A DNA stretch of 64,000 bases from Pseudomonas morbosilactucae (GCF_023241715.1 NZ_JALQCW010000049.1:18946-82945); one strand, 5' to 3'. Counted from the stretch's first letter, positions 25,922 through 35,482 are shown. Numbers and translations: made by a program. Notes: generated by a model from the letters alone, not told the origin.

Positions 25922-28570
25922 ATGCGCGCCAACTCGTCTGATTCACAAGACACCGATACCGTCACGACAACCCCACCGATCACAGTCACTCGCTTGCGCT
26001 GGCTGGACCTGTTGAGCAAATACCGCCAGCCGATCGGCCTGGCTGTGACGCTGCTGCTGTTCGCGATCGCCTTGATCGCCTGCCGCCACTTGCTCAGCGA
26101 ACTCGACCTATATGCCCTGCACGACTCGATTCTTGAGGTGCCGAAACCAGCCTTGCTCGGCGCACTGGGGGCGACCATTGCCGGTTTTATTATCCTGCTG
26201 GGCTATGAATGGTCCGCCAGCCGGTATGCCGGGGTAAATCTGCCAGCCCGCACCCTGGCCCTGGGCGGCTTCACCGCCTTCGCCATTGGCAATGCCATCG
26301 GCCTGTCGCTGCTCTCGGGCGGCTCAGTGCGTTACCGGCTGTATGCGCGCCACGGCCTGGGGGCCTCTGACGTCGCCCACATGACCCTGTTCGCCAGTCT
26401 GTCCCTGGGTTGTGCCTTGCCGCCTCTGGCAGCCCTGGCCACCCTGAGCAACCTGCCTGCGGCTTCGGCAGCGCTGCATCTGTCGGAAGGCCTCCTGGGT
26501 GGCATTGCCATCGCCGTGCTGTTGTTGGGCACGGTCCTGGCCATTGGCATTTATCGCCGCCGCCTGCCGGAACAGCCATACGCCGACAACCTGCTGGTCA
26601 AGGCGGGGCGCCGCACCCTACGCCTGCCGGGTCGACGCCTGACGTTCCTGCAACTGATCATCACTGCCCTCGACGTCGCCGCAGCCGCCACCGTGCTGTA
26701 CCTGCTGCTGCCCGAAGCCCCGCCTTTCGGTGCATTCCTGCTGATTTACCTGCTGGCCCTGGCCGCAGGCGTACTCAGCCACGTGCCCGGCGGTGTCGGG
26801 GTGTTCGAGGCGATTCTGCTGGCCGCCTTCGCCGACCAACTGGGCGCTGCCCCATTGGCCGCCGCCTTGCTGCTGTACCGCCTGATCTACGTGGTGCTGC
26901 CGATGCTGGTGGCCTGTGTGCTGCTGCTGATCAATGAAGCCCAGCGCCTGTTCCAATCCCGCCAGTCATTACGCGTGGCCTCAGGCCTGGCAGCGCCGAT
27001 TCTCGCGGTATTGGTGTTCCTCTCCGGCGTGGTCCTGCTGTTCTCTGGTGCAACCCCGGAGATCGATACCCGCCTGCAACATATCGGCTTTCTGATTCCG
27101 CACCGCCTGGTGGACGCTTCGCACTTCGGTGCCAGCCTGATCGGCGTGCTTTGCCTGCTGCTGGCCCAAGGGTTGCGTCGACGCCTGTCGGCGGCCTGGA
27201 TGCTGACCACCATTCTACTGCTGGTGGGCGCCCTGCTCTCTCTGCTCAAGGGTTTCGACTGGGAAGAAGCCAGCCTGATGACCCTCACCGCCAGCTTGCT
27301 GGCCGTGTTCCGCCGCTCGTTCTATCGCCCGAGCCGACTGACCGAACTGCCCTTCTCGCCGCTGTACCTGGTGGCCAGCGTCTGCGTGCTCGGTGCCTCG
27401 ATCTGGCTGCTGTTGTTCGCCTATCAGGACGTGCCCTACAGCCACCAACTCTGGTGGCAATTCACCCTCGACGCCGACGCCCCTCGCGGCCTGCGCTCGC
27501 TGCTGGGTGCTGCAGTGCTGCTGGTGGTGGTGTCCCTGACCTGGTTGCTGCGCACTGCTCGCCCAGTCATCCACCTACCCAACACCGAAGAACTGGATCG
27601 CGCTGCGAAGATCCTGATGGCCTCGTCGCAACCCGACGGCGGCCTGGCCCTCACCGGCGACAAGGCACTGCTGTTCCACCCCAACGACGACGCCTTCCTC
27701 ATGTATGCCCGTCGCGGCCGCAGCCTGGTGGCGCTGTACGACCCCATCGGGCCGACCCAGCAGCGCGCCGAGATGATCTGGCAGTTCCGGGACCTGTGCG
27801 ACCTGCACCACGCGCGACCAGTGTTCTACCAGGTCCGTGCGGAGAACCTGCCGTACTACATGGACATCGGCCTGACCGCCATCAAGCTGGGTGAAGAAGC
27901 CCGGGTGGACTTGAAACGCTTTGATCTCGAAGCCAAGGGCAAAGAGATGAAGGACCTGCGCTACACCTGGAACCGCGGTACCCGCGATGGCCTGTCCCTG
28001 GAAATCCACGAGCCCGGCCAGGCGCCGATGGACGAGTTGAAGGTCATTTCCGATGCTTGGCTGACCGGCAAGAACGTGCGGGAAAAAGGCTTCTCCTTGG
28101 GCCGCTTCAGCGATGACTACCTCAAGCACTTCCGTATCGCCATCATCCGCTTCGAAGGGCGCCCGGTGGCCTTTGCCAACCTGCTTGAGACCTACAGTCA
28201 TGACCTGGCCAGCCTCGACCTGATGCGCGCCCACCCGGACGCGCCGAAGCTGACCATGGAATTCATGATGGTCGGCCTGATCCAGCACTATAAGAGCCAT
28301 GACTACGCTCGCTTCAGCCTGGGCATGGTGCCCCTGTCGGGCCTGCAACCACGCCGTGGCGCGCCGCTGACCCAGCGCCTGGGCTCGATGGTGTTCCGTC
28401 GTGGCGAGCAGTTGTACAACTTCCAAGGGTTGCGCCGCTTCAAAGACAAGTTCCAGCCCGACTGGGAACCCCGTTACATGGCTGTGCCCGCCGGACTGGA
28501 TCCGCTGGTGGCGCTGGCTGACACCGCTGCCCTGATTGCGGGCGGCCTGACTGGATTGGTGAAACGCTGA
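25922..28570 (+). CDS. mprF: MprF, aminoacyl-phosphatidylglycerol synthase/flippase
   Basis: 882 residues from ATG 25922, with AGAGGTGA upstream. The N-terminal about 530 residues are many membrane segments (flippase domain). The C-terminal cytosolic DUF2156 domain transfers Ala or Lys from tRNA to phosphatidylglycerol (GDKALLFHPNDDAFLMYARR, FAYKDKF-like end reads LRRFKDKFQPDWEPRYMAVP). In P. aeruginosa the orthologue makes alanyl-PG under acid conditions; Ala is inferred here. It lowers cationic peptide binding. The stop overlaps the start of the hydrolase gene by one base. Confidence 0.95.
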   Translation: MRANSSDSQDTDTVTTTPPITVTRLRWLDLLSKYRQPIGLAVTLLLFAIALIACRHLLSELDLYALHDSILEVPKPALLGALGATIAGFIILLGYEWSASRYAGVNLPARTLALGGFTAFAIGNAIGLSLLSGGSVRYRLYARHGLGASDVAHMTLFASLSLGCALPPLAALATLSNLPAASAALHLSEGLLGGIAIAVLLLGTVLAIGIYRRRLPEQPYADNLLVKAGRRTLRLPGRRLTFLQLIITALDVAAAATVLYLLLPEAPPFGAFLLIYLLALAAGVLSHVPGGVGVFEAILLAAFADQLGAAPLAAALLLYRLIYVVLPMLVACVLLLINEAQRLFQSRQSLRVASGLAAPILAVLVFLSGVVLLFSGATPEIDTRLQHIGFLIPHRLVDASHFGASLIGVLCLLLAQGLRRRLSAAWMLTTILLLVGALLSLLKGFDWEEASLMTLTASLLAVFRRSFYRPSRLTELPFSPLYLVASVCVLGASIWLLLFAYQDVPYSHQLWWQFTLDADAPRGLRSLLGAAVLLVVVSLTWLLRTARPVIHLPNTEELDRAAKILMASSQPDGGLALTGDKALLFHPNDDAFLMYARRGRSLVALYDPIGPTQQRAEMIWQFRDLCDLHHARPVFYQVRAENLPYYMDIGLTAIKLGEEARVDLKRFDLEAKGKEMKDLRYTWNRGTRDGLSLEIHEPGQAPMDELKVISDAWLTGKNVREKGFSLGRFSDDYLKHFRIAIIRFEGRPVAFANLLETYSHDLASLDLMRAHPDAPKLTMEFMMVGLIQHYKSHDYARFSLGMVPLSGLQPRRGAPLTQRLGSMVFRRGEQLYNFQGLRRFKDKFQPDWEPRYMAVPAGLDPLVALADTAALIAGGLTGLVKR

Positions 28571-29853
28571 TGATTCGACGCTCCCTCAAGTACATCCTGG
28601 CCGCACTGATCGTGCTGGCCGTGATTGCCGGCGGCGGTTTCTGGTACCTCAAACGCCCGGTACCTGAACCGACCCTCGAACAGCTGAAGCCGGCCGATGG
28701 CACCGCCATGACCCGCGTCATCCCTGGCACCAAGCCCAAGGCTCAGGTGCTGGTGGCCGTGACCGAAGAGCAAAAACTCAGCGACAAACAACTGAGCACC
28801 CTGAGCCGCAGCGCCTCGGCGCAGATCGTTCAGGTGATTCTGCCCAATGACTGCCTGCTGCAAAGCCGCGCCCTGCAAACCGGCCTGCGTGAACTGAACG
28901 GCCCGGCAACGCTGGTCAGCGGTATCGGCCCTGGCGCGGTACTGGCCTGGCGCTGGTTGGCCGAGCAGAAGGACGACAAGGCTCAAGCCATCTCCGTCGA
29001 CCTCGCCCTGGAAAAACCTGGCTGCACTCACCTGTTGCCAAAATCCGCCGCCCACGGCCACTGGCTGGTGGCATGGAACGACAACCCGGACGACGCCAGC
29101 GCGGGTTTCGTGCGCGATCAACCGAACGCCGAAACCAGCATCAGCGACTACGACATCAATCTGCCGCAAGTACTGAACAACGAACTGCGCAAGATCCTCG
29201 TCGGCGGCGACAAGGCCAATGGCGGTCTGCAGATTCCAGTGGTGGAAGTTCCGGCAGGGCAAGCCAAAGACACCGTGACCCTGTTCCTTTCCGGTGACGG
29301 TGGCTGGCGCGACCTCGACCGTGACGTGGCCGGCGAAATGGCCAAGATCGGTTACCCGGTGGTGGGCATCGACACCCTGCGCTATTACTGGCAGCACAAG
29401 AGCCCGGAGCAGAGCGCTCTCGACCTCGCCGAACTGATGCAGCACTATCGGCAGAAATGGGGCACCAAACGCTTCATCCTGACCGGTTACTCGTTTGGTG
29501 CAGACGTATTGCCAGCGATCTACAACCGCCTGGCCGAAACCGAGCAGCAACGCGTCGACGCAATCATCCTGCTGGCTTTCGCCCGCACCGGCAGCTTCGA
29601 AATCGAAGTGGAAGGCTGGCTCGGCAACGCCGGCAAAGAAGCCGCCACCGGCCCGGAAATGGCCAAGCTGCCGCCGGCCAAGGTGGTGTGCATCTACGGC
29701 GAAGAAGAGACCGACGAAAGCGGCTGCACCGACAAAACTGCCGTGGGCGAAGCCATGAAACTGCCTGGCGGCCACCACTTCGACGAGAACTACCCGGCCC
29801 TGGCCAAGCGATTGGTAGAGATCATCGAGAAGCGCCAGGCCAAGGCCGAATAA
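28570..29853 (+). CDS. AcvB/VirJ-family periplasmic serine hydrolase (alanyl-PG hydrolase)
   Basis: 427 residues with an N-terminal membrane anchor (LKYILAALIVLAVIAGGGFW). The C-terminal half is an alpha/beta hydrolase: LFLSGDGGWRDLDRDVAGEM and the nucleophile elbow LTGYSFGAD (Ser). His near LPGGHHFDENYPALAKRLVE completes the triad. In P. aeruginosa the gene after mprF (PA0919) hydrolyses alanyl-PG in the periplasm, and AcvB does the same for lysyl-PG in Agrobacterium. The TGATG overlap with mprF shows tight co-expression of making and breaking enzyme. Confidence 0.92.
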   Translation: MIRRSLKYILAALIVLAVIAGGGFWYLKRPVPEPTLEQLKPADGTAMTRVIPGTKPKAQVLVAVTEEQKLSDKQLSTLSRSASAQIVQVILPNDCLLQSRALQTGLRELNGPATLVSGIGPGAVLAWRWLAEQKDDKAQAISVDLALEKPGCTHLLPKSAAHGHWLVAWNDNPDDASAGFVRDQPNAETSISDYDINLPQVLNNELRKILVGGDKANGGLQIPVVEVPAGQAKDTVTLFLSGDGGWRDLDRDVAGEMAKIGYPVVGIDTLRYYWQHKSPEQSALDLAELMQHYRQKWGTKRFILTGYSFGADVLPAIYNRLAETEQQRVDAIILLAFARTGSFEIEVEGWLGNAGKEAATGPEMAKLPPAKVVCIYGEEETDESGCTDKTAVGEAMKLPGGHHFDENYPALAKRLVEIIEKRQAKAE

Positions 29854-29864
29854 CCCCGAACACA

Positions 29865-29922
29865 GTAGGAGCCGGCTCGCCGGCGATCACAGTAGGCCGA
29901 TCGCTGGGAAGCCAGCTCCTAC
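29865..29922. repeat. REP doublet (BIME-like), two inverted REP units
   Basis: GTAGGAGCCGGCTCGCCGGC at 29865 and its imperfect inverse ending GAAGCCAGCTCCTAC at 29922, separated by a short spacer. This is the typical paired arrangement in fluorescent pseudomonads. It lies between acvB and kup, which are convergent. Confidence 0.8.
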
Positions 29923-29944
29923 AGCCTGGTGCGCAGAAGCAGTA

Positions 29945-29971
29945 GCAAGCGGCAAGCGGCAAGCGGCAAGC
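29945..29971. repeat. Tandem heptamer repeat GCAAGCG x4
   Basis: Three exact GCAAGCG units and a fourth variant (GCAAGCA), followed by a partial inverse (GCCGCTT, GCTTGAAGCTTGC). Such CAAGCxGC tracts recur between Pseudomonas genes. No function known. Confidence 0.6.
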
Positions 29972-30019
29972 AGAACAGCTGCCGCTTATAGCTTGAAGCT
30001 TGCAGCTCCCCCCAAGGGC

Positions 30020-31921
30020 CTACATCTCGACCTGGGTCCCCAGCTCGATCACCCGGTTCACCGGCAGGTTGAAAAAGCGCAGGTTACCGTTAGCGTTTTT
30101 CAGCATGAAGGCGAACAGCGCCTCGCGCCAACGGGCCATGCCCACCAGCTTGGAAGCGATAACCGTCTCGCGGCTGAGGAAGTAAGTAGTGCGCATCGGG
30201 CTGAAGTCCAAATCATCCAGATGGCACAGCTTCAAAGCTTCCGGCACATCCGGCTCATCAGTAAAGCCGAAATGCAGGATGACCCGGAAGAAACCCTCGC
30301 CGTACGAATCGACCTCAAAGCGCCGTTGCGCCGGCACCCGCGGAATATCCTCGTAGACCACCGTCAGCAGTACCACTTGCTCGTGCAGCACCTGGTTGTG
30401 CAGCAAGTTGTGCAGCAAGGCATGGGGCACTGCGTCCGGACGGGCCGTGAGGAACACAGCGGTGCCCTGCACCCGATGGGGTGGCTGTACGCGAATACTG
30501 CCGATAAAGATCGGCAGTGGCAGGCCACCTTCGTCCAGGCGATCCACCAGCAACTCCTTGCCGCGTTTCCAGGTGGTCATGAGCAGAAACAGTACGATCC
30601 CCGCCAGTACCGGGAAAGCGCCGCCCTGGAAGATCTTCGGCACGTTGGCGGCGAAAAACAGCCCGTCCACCAGGAGGAACCCCACCAGCAGCGGCACCAC
30701 CAGCAGCGGCGGCCATTTCCACAGCAACAAGATCACCGCCGACACCAGAATGCTAGTGATCAGCATGGTCCCGGTCACTGCCACGCCGTAGGCCGAAGCC
30801 AGGGCACCGGAGGACTCAAAACCGAGCACCAGCAGGATCACACCCACCATCAACGCCCAGTTCACTGCGCCGATGTAGATCTGCCCCTGCTCGGCGCTGG
30901 AAGTGTGCTGAATGTGCATCCGCGGGATGTAACCCAACTGGATCGCTTGGCGAGTCAGGGAGAAGGCCCCGGAAATCACCGCTTGAGACGCGATCACTGT
31001 GGCCAGGGTAGACAGCACCACCAGTGGAATCAGGGCCCAGCTCGGCGCCAGCAGGTAGAAGGGGTTGCGGGCGGCCTCTGGGTTCTCCAGCAGCAGCGCG
31101 CCCTGGCCGAAGTAGTTCAGCACCAGCGCCGGCAGCACCAGGGCGAACCAAGCCCGGGCAATAGGCTTGCGCCCGAAGTGTCCCATGTCGGCGTACAAGG
31201 CTTCGGCACCGGTCAATGCCAGAACCACCGCCCCGAGGATGGCGACCCCCATGCCCGGGTGGACAATGAAGAAGCGCACGCCCCACATCGGATTCAGCGC
31301 CTGCAGCACTTCCGGGTGCTGGAGAATGCCGTTGACCCCCAGCCCGCCCAGGACCACGAACCACGCCACCATCACCGGGCCAAACAGTTTGCCGATGCGA
31401 TCAGTGCCGTGTTTCTGGATCAGGAACAAGGCCACCAGTACCACCAGCGCCATCGGCACCACCCAGTGTTCCAGGCCGCTGAATGCCAGCTCAAGCCCCT
31501 CTACCGCCGACAACACCGAAATCGCCGGGGTGATCATGCTGTCGCCATAGAACAGGGCCGCACCGATCAGGCCCAGAATCACCAGCATCGAACGCAAGCG
31601 CGGATAGGAGCCGGCAGCCCGCCTGGCCAGCGCGGTCAGGGCCATGATGCCGCCCTCGCCCTGGTTGTCGGCCCGCAGGACGAACAGTACATACTTGATC
31701 GAGACGACCCAGACCAACGACCAGAAAATCAGGGCCAGGATGCCAAACACCCCGTCGTGATTGACCTGAACCCCATAATGGCCGGCAAACACCTCCTTGA
31801 GGGTGTAGAGCGGACTGGTGCCGATATCGCCATACACCACCCCGACCGCCGCCACCAGCATCCCCAGAGGCTTGCCGCCGGAGTGCTCGCCACTCGCCGC
31901 CTGACTACTTGCCTGACCCAT
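30020..31921 (-). CDS. kup: Kup-family low-affinity potassium/proton symporter
   Basis: 633 residues from ATG 31921, with AGGAG 7 bases upstream. About 12 membrane segments cover residues 15-450. The opening LVAAVGVVYGDIGTSPLYTL is the Kup signature, and a cytoplasmic C-terminal domain follows. It takes up potassium with protons at the inner membrane, important at low pH. It is divergent from rimO across a 319-base gap and convergent with acvB. Confidence 0.95.
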   Translation of the reverse strand: MGQASSQAASGEHSGGKPLGMLVAAVGVVYGDIGTSPLYTLKEVFAGHYGVQVNHDGVFGILALIFWSLVWVVSIKYVLFVLRADNQGEGGIMALTALARRAAGSYPRLRSMLVILGLIGAALFYGDSMITPAISVLSAVEGLELAFSGLEHWVVPMALVVLVALFLIQKHGTDRIGKLFGPVMVAWFVVLGGLGVNGILQHPEVLQALNPMWGVRFFIVHPGMGVAILGAVVLALTGAEALYADMGHFGRKPIARAWFALVLPALVLNYFGQGALLLENPEAARNPFYLLAPSWALIPLVVLSTLATVIASQAVISGAFSLTRQAIQLGYIPRMHIQHTSSAEQGQIYIGAVNWALMVGVILLVLGFESSGALASAYGVAVTGTMLITSILVSAVILLLWKWPPLLVVPLLVGFLLVDGLFFAANVPKIFQGGAFPVLAGIVLFLLMTTWKRGKELLVDRLDEGGLPLPIFIGSIRVQPPHRVQGTAVFLTARPDAVPHALLHNLLHNQVLHEQVVLLTVVYEDIPRVPAQRRFEVDSYGEGFFRVILHFGFTDEPDVPEALKLCHLDDLDFSPMRTTYFLSRETVIASKLVGMARWREALFAFMLKNANGNLRFFNLPVNRVIELGTQVEM

Positions 31922-32240
31922 CAACCACTCCTACTGCCCAGACTGGGGCTTGATATGAAAAGCATGACGCCGACCACGCGTCGGGTCGTTCAACCCGCGC
32001 CAGGCGCCCTGCAGCATGCGCTGTTTTACTTGCGGTTACAGACGAACTGTTGACTGCGAGATTTGTAATGGCGCAACGGCGCGAAGCATAGCGCAGCGCT
32101 CGTCGTATTTCCCCTGCATAAAGCTGGTCAAGTCGGTCGACCATCGCTAGAATTGCGCACTTTTTGATCAGAGGCGCAGCCAGCGCCCAACCGTCGCACT
32201 TGCCCCCCAAGTGACGCGACACCCAATACCGAGGTTAGAC
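31922..32240. other. Divergent intergenic region kup/rimO
   Basis: 319 bases without a credible gene. A moderate rimO-directed sigma-70 candidate is TGGTCA (32125-32130), 17 bases, TAGAAT (32148-32153). The kup side shows no clear promoter to me. Confidence 0.35.
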
Positions 32241-33578
32241 ATGTCCACCACCACCGCGCCGGCCAACCCGAAAGTCGGTTTTGTATCCCTGGGTTGCCCA
32301 AAAGCCCTGGTCGATTCCGAGCGCATCCTCACTCAACTGCGCATGGAAGGCTATGACGTGGTGTCCACCTACCAGGATGCCGACGTCGTGGTGGTCAACA
32401 CCTGCGGCTTCATCGACTCGGCCAAGGCCGAATCCCTGGAAGTGATTGGCGAAGCCATCAAGGAAAACGGCAAGGTCATCGTCACCGGCTGCATGGGCGT
32501 GGAAGAAGGCAACATCCGTAACGTGCACCCTAGCGTGCTGGCGGTGACCGGCCCGCAGCAGTACGAGCAGGTGGTCAATGCCGTGCACGAAGTGGTGCCG
32601 CCGCGCCAGGACCACAACCCGCTGATCGACCTGGTGCCGCCACAAGGCATCAAGCTGACCCCGCGCCACTACGCGTACCTGAAGATTTCCGAAGGCTGCA
32701 ACCACAGCTGCAGCTTCTGCATCATCCCGTCGATGCGCGGCAAACTGGTCAGCCGCCCGGTGGGCGACGTGCTCGACGAAGCCCAGCGCCTGGTCAAGTC
32801 CGGCGTGAAAGAGCTGCTGGTGATCTCCCAGGACACCAGCGCCTACGGCGTCGACGTCAAGTACCGCACCGGGTTCTGGAACGGCGCGCCGGTGAAGACC
32901 CGCATGACCGAACTCTGCGAGGCGCTGAGCACCCTGGGCGTTTGGGTCCGCCTGCACTACGTGTACCCGTACCCACACGTTGACGAACTGATCCCGCTGA
33001 TGGCCGCCGGCAAGATCCTGCCGTACCTGGATATCCCGTTCCAGCACGCCAGCCCGAAAGTGCTGAAGTCGATGAAACGCCCGGCCTTCGAAGACAAGAC
33101 CCTGGCGCGGATCAAGAACTGGCGCGAAATCTGCCCCGAGCTGATCATCCGCTCGACCTTTATCGTCGGCTTCCCCGGTGAAACCGAAGAAGACTTCCAG
33201 TACCTGCTGAACTGGCTGACCGAAGCCCAGCTGGACCGCGTCGGCTGCTTCCAGTACTCGCCGGTAGAAGGCGCACCCGCCAATGATCTGGACCTGGACG
33301 TGGTGCCGGACGAGGTCAAGCAGGACCGTTGGGAGCGCTTCATGGCGCACCAGCAGGCCATCAGCTCGGCCCGCCTGCAACAGCGCATCGGTAAAGAGAT
33401 CGAAGTGCTGATCGATGAAGTCGACGAGCAAGGCGCCGTAGGCCGCTGCTTCTTCGACGCCCCGGAAATCGACGGCAACGTGTTCATCGACGGCGCCGGC
33501 GACCTGAAGCCGGGTGACAAGGTCTGGTGCCGAGTCACCGACGCCGACGAGTACGACCTCTGGGCCGAAACCCTGTAA
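32241..33578 (+). CDS. rimO: Ribosomal protein S12 (aspartate89-C3)-methylthiotransferase RimO
   Basis: 445 residues from ATG 32241. It is a radical-SAM enzyme with two Fe-S clusters that methylthiolates Asp89 of S12. Visible: N-terminal UPF0004 domain with its three cysteines (SLGCPKALVDSE, VNTCGFIDSA, VTGCMGVEEG), radical-SAM motif C-x3-C-x2-C in EGCNHSCSFCIIPSMRGKLV, and a C-terminal TRAM domain (IEVLIDEVDEQGAVGR). The RIIPSMRGK-like block is RimO rather than MiaB. Single gene with a terminator. Confidence 0.97.
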   Translation: MSTTTAPANPKVGFVSLGCPKALVDSERILTQLRMEGYDVVSTYQDADVVVVNTCGFIDSAKAESLEVIGEAIKENGKVIVTGCMGVEEGNIRNVHPSVLAVTGPQQYEQVVNAVHEVVPPRQDHNPLIDLVPPQGIKLTPRHYAYLKISEGCNHSCSFCIIPSMRGKLVSRPVGDVLDEAQRLVKSGVKELLVISQDTSAYGVDVKYRTGFWNGAPVKTRMTELCEALSTLGVWVRLHYVYPYPHVDELIPLMAAGKILPYLDIPFQHASPKVLKSMKRPAFEDKTLARIKNWREICPELIIRSTFIVGFPGETEEDFQYLLNWLTEAQLDRVGCFQYSPVEGAPANDLDLDVVPDEVKQDRWERFMAHQQAISSARLQQRIGKEIEVLIDEVDEQGAVGRCFFDAPEIDGNVFIDGAGDLKPGDKVWCRVTDADEYDLWAETL

Positions 33579-33591
33579 GGCGTAAAAACTG

Positions 33592-33628
33592 AAAAGCCCC
33601 GCCCTCTGACGAGATGCGGGGCTTTTTT
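33592..33628 (+). terminator. Intrinsic terminator of rimO
   Basis: AAAAGCCCCGC / GCGGGGCTTTTTT hairpin with a 13-base loop, 14 bases after the stop. Confidence 0.85.
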
Positions 33629-33683
33629 AGGTCTATCGTTTGCTCTGGGATCGACGTCGATCCCTTCATCAGGAGCAGGCGGC

Positions 33684-34157
33684 ATGCGCCCACATTCGGT
33701 CATCCACACCCCACGACACACCGACTACCCGGAACTGACCCAGGTCTGGGAAGACTCGGTGCGCGCCACCCATGACTTCCTCCCAGAGAGCTACATCCAG
33801 GTCTTGAAAAAGCTGGTGCTGACCCGCTACCTGGACGCGGTGATGCTGATCTGCACGCGGGATTCGCGTCAGCACATCACCGGTTTTGCCGGGGTGGCCG
33901 CGGGCAAGGTGGAGATGCTGTTTATCGATCCGGTGCACCGTGGCCAGGGCCTGGGCAGGCAACTGCTGTGGTACGCCATCGAGCACCTGAATGCCGACCA
34001 GCTCGACGTCAACGAACAGAACCCCCAAGCCGTAGGCTTCTACTTCAAGCAGGGTTTCGAGATCATCGGCCGCACCGAGCACGACGGCATGGGGCAACCC
34101 TATCCGTTACTGCATCTGCGTTTGAAGCAACAGTCGCTGCACGCGTTACGCGGCTAA
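33684..34157 (+). CDS. GNAT-family N-acetyltransferase (YjaB-like)
   Basis: 157 residues, AGGAG 8-10 bases upstream. The acetyl-CoA loop is HRGQGLGRQLL (about residues 93-103), with the beta-4 strand VEMLFIDPVH before it. Later blocks LDVNEQNPQAVGFYFKQGF and EIIGRTEHDGMGQPYPLLHL match the YjaB subgroup. The acceptor substrate is unknown. The next gene starts 82 bases later on the same strand. Confidence 0.88.
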   Translation: MRPHSVIHTPRHTDYPELTQVWEDSVRATHDFLPESYIQVLKKLVLTRYLDAVMLICTRDSRQHITGFAGVAAGKVEMLFIDPVHRGQGLGRQLLWYAIEHLNADQLDVNEQNPQAVGFYFKQGFEIIGRTEHDGMGQPYPLLHLRLKQQSLHALRG

Positions 34158-34239
34158 AAGCCACAGCCTGCAAATGGACCCGCGATTAACCGGCGCCAGG
34201 CAGGTACAATGCGTACCCACTTTTGTTACGGCCCCTGTC

Positions 34240-34950
34240 ATGACTGACCCGATTCGTCTCTCCAAACGCCTCATCGAACTCGTCGGCTGTTCCCGCCGGG
34301 AGGCTGAGCTGTTCATTGAGGGCGGCTGGGTCACCGTGGACGGCGAGGTCATCGACGAGCCGCAATTCAAGGTCGAGAACCAGAAGGTCGAGCTCGACCC
34401 GGAGGCCAAGGCCACCGCGCCGGAGCCCGTAACCCTGCTGCTCAACGTACCCGCCGGCCAGGACCTGGACAGCGCCATGCAATCCCTCGGCGCGGCCTCC
34501 TTGTCCGAAGAGCACCGCTACGGCAAACGTCCGCTCAAGGGTCACTTCCTGCGCCTGACCGCCAGCGCCGACCTGCAGGCCAACGCCAGCGGCCTGCTGG
34601 TGTTCACCCAGGACTGGAAGATCCTGCGCAAGCTCACCGCCGACTCGGCGAAGATCGAGCAGGAATACGTGATCGAGGTTTCCGGCGAGATGGTGGCCCA
34701 CGGCCTCAATCGCCTGAACCACGGCCTGAGCTACAAAGGCCGGGAATTGCCGGCCGTCAAAGCCAGCTGGCAGAACGAAAATCGCCTGCGCTTCGCCATG
34801 AAGAACCCGCAACCGGGCGTGATCGCCCAACTCTGCGAAGCCGTGGGCCTGAAAGTGGTAGCCATTCGCCGGATCCGTATCGGCGGCGTGTCCATCGGCA
34901 AGGTGCCGTTGGGCCAGTGGCGCTACCTGTCGGCCAAAGAAAAGTTCTAA
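34240..34950 (+). CDS. Degenerate RsuA/RluF-type pseudouridine synthase homologue
   Basis: 236 residues from ATG 34240. An N-terminal S4 RNA-binding domain is clear (RLSKRLIELVGCSRREAELF). The synthase fold follows, but the key residues are changed. The catalytic-Asp motif GRLD-x2-TSGLLxxT reads ADLQANASGLLVFTQD, with Gln113 at the Asp position. The NKP motif reads NVP. The NRQIRRM motif near the C-terminus is GVIAQLC. The end VSIGKVPLGQWRYLSAKE is still typical. Most likely an RNA-binding pseudo-enzyme. It lies downstream of the GNAT gene. Confidence 0.85.
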   Translation: MTDPIRLSKRLIELVGCSRREAELFIEGGWVTVDGEVIDEPQFKVENQKVELDPEAKATAPEPVTLLLNVPAGQDLDSAMQSLGAASLSEEHRYGKRPLKGHFLRLTASADLQANASGLLVFTQDWKILRKLTADSAKIEQEYVIEVSGEMVAHGLNRLNHGLSYKGRELPAVKASWQNENRLRFAMKNPQPGVIAQLCEAVGLKVVAIRRIRIGGVSIGKVPLGQWRYLSAKEKF

Positions 34951-35014
34951 GCCCCCCATTCCGACGCCGCGCCCCTTGCGCGGCGCTCCAGACGCATTGA
35001 TCAGGACACAAGCC

Positions 35015-35482
35015 ATGATTCATAACGACGTACTGCGCAGCGTGCGCTACATGCTCGACATCAGCGACAAGAAAGTGGTCGAGATCATCAAGCTCGGCGG
35101 TATGAACGTCACCCTGGCCGACCTCGTGACCTACCTCGACAAGAAAGAAGAAGACGAGGAAGGCTTCGTCCGCTGCCCGGACGAGGTCATGGCGCACTTC
35201 CTTGATGGCCTGGTGATTTTCAAGCGCGGCAAGGACGAAAGCCGTCCGCCGCAACCGATCGAAGTACCGGTGACCAACAACATCATCCTCAAGAAGCTGC
35301 GGGTGGCCTTCGAACTCAAGGAAGACGACATGCACGCCATCCTCAAGGCGGCCGAGTTCCCGGTGTCCAAGCCTGAGTTGAGCGCCCTGTTCCGCAAGTT
35401 CGGCCACACCAACTACCGTCCTTGCGGCGACCAGTTGCTGCGCAACTTCCTCAAGGGCCTGACCCTGCGCGTTCGTCCCTGA
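35015..35482 (+). CDS. yehS: DUF1456 family protein (YehS-like)
   Basis: 155 residues from ATG 35015. Two copies of the DUF1456 unit: NDVLRSVRYMLDISDKKVVE near the start and NNIILKKLRVAFELKEDDMH near residue 84. Each is followed by a helical half (CPDEVMAHFLDGLVIFKRGK and CGDQLLRNFLKGLTLRVRP). It is cytoplasmic. Function unknown; the repeat architecture hints at a small DNA- or protein-binding helical domain. Co-directional with the pseudouridine-synthase homologue, 64 bases away. Confidence 0.9.
   Translation: MIHNDVLRSVRYMLDISDKKVVEIIKLGGMNVTLADLVTYLDKKEEDEEGFVRCPDEVMAHFLDGLVIFKRGKDESRPPQPIEVPVTNNIILKKLRVAFELKEDDMHAILKAAEFPVSKPELSALFRKFGHTNYRPCGDQLLRNFLKGLTLRVRP

Noticed and set aside
29941..30010. 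Possible CRISPR array at the short tandem repeats
   Set aside because: Units are only 7 bases, directly adjoining and without spacers. No cas gene is near.
29993..32053. 686-codon plus-strand frame opposite kup
   Set aside because: Antisense shadow with strongly His/Gln-rich composition; kup has clear membrane segments and signature.
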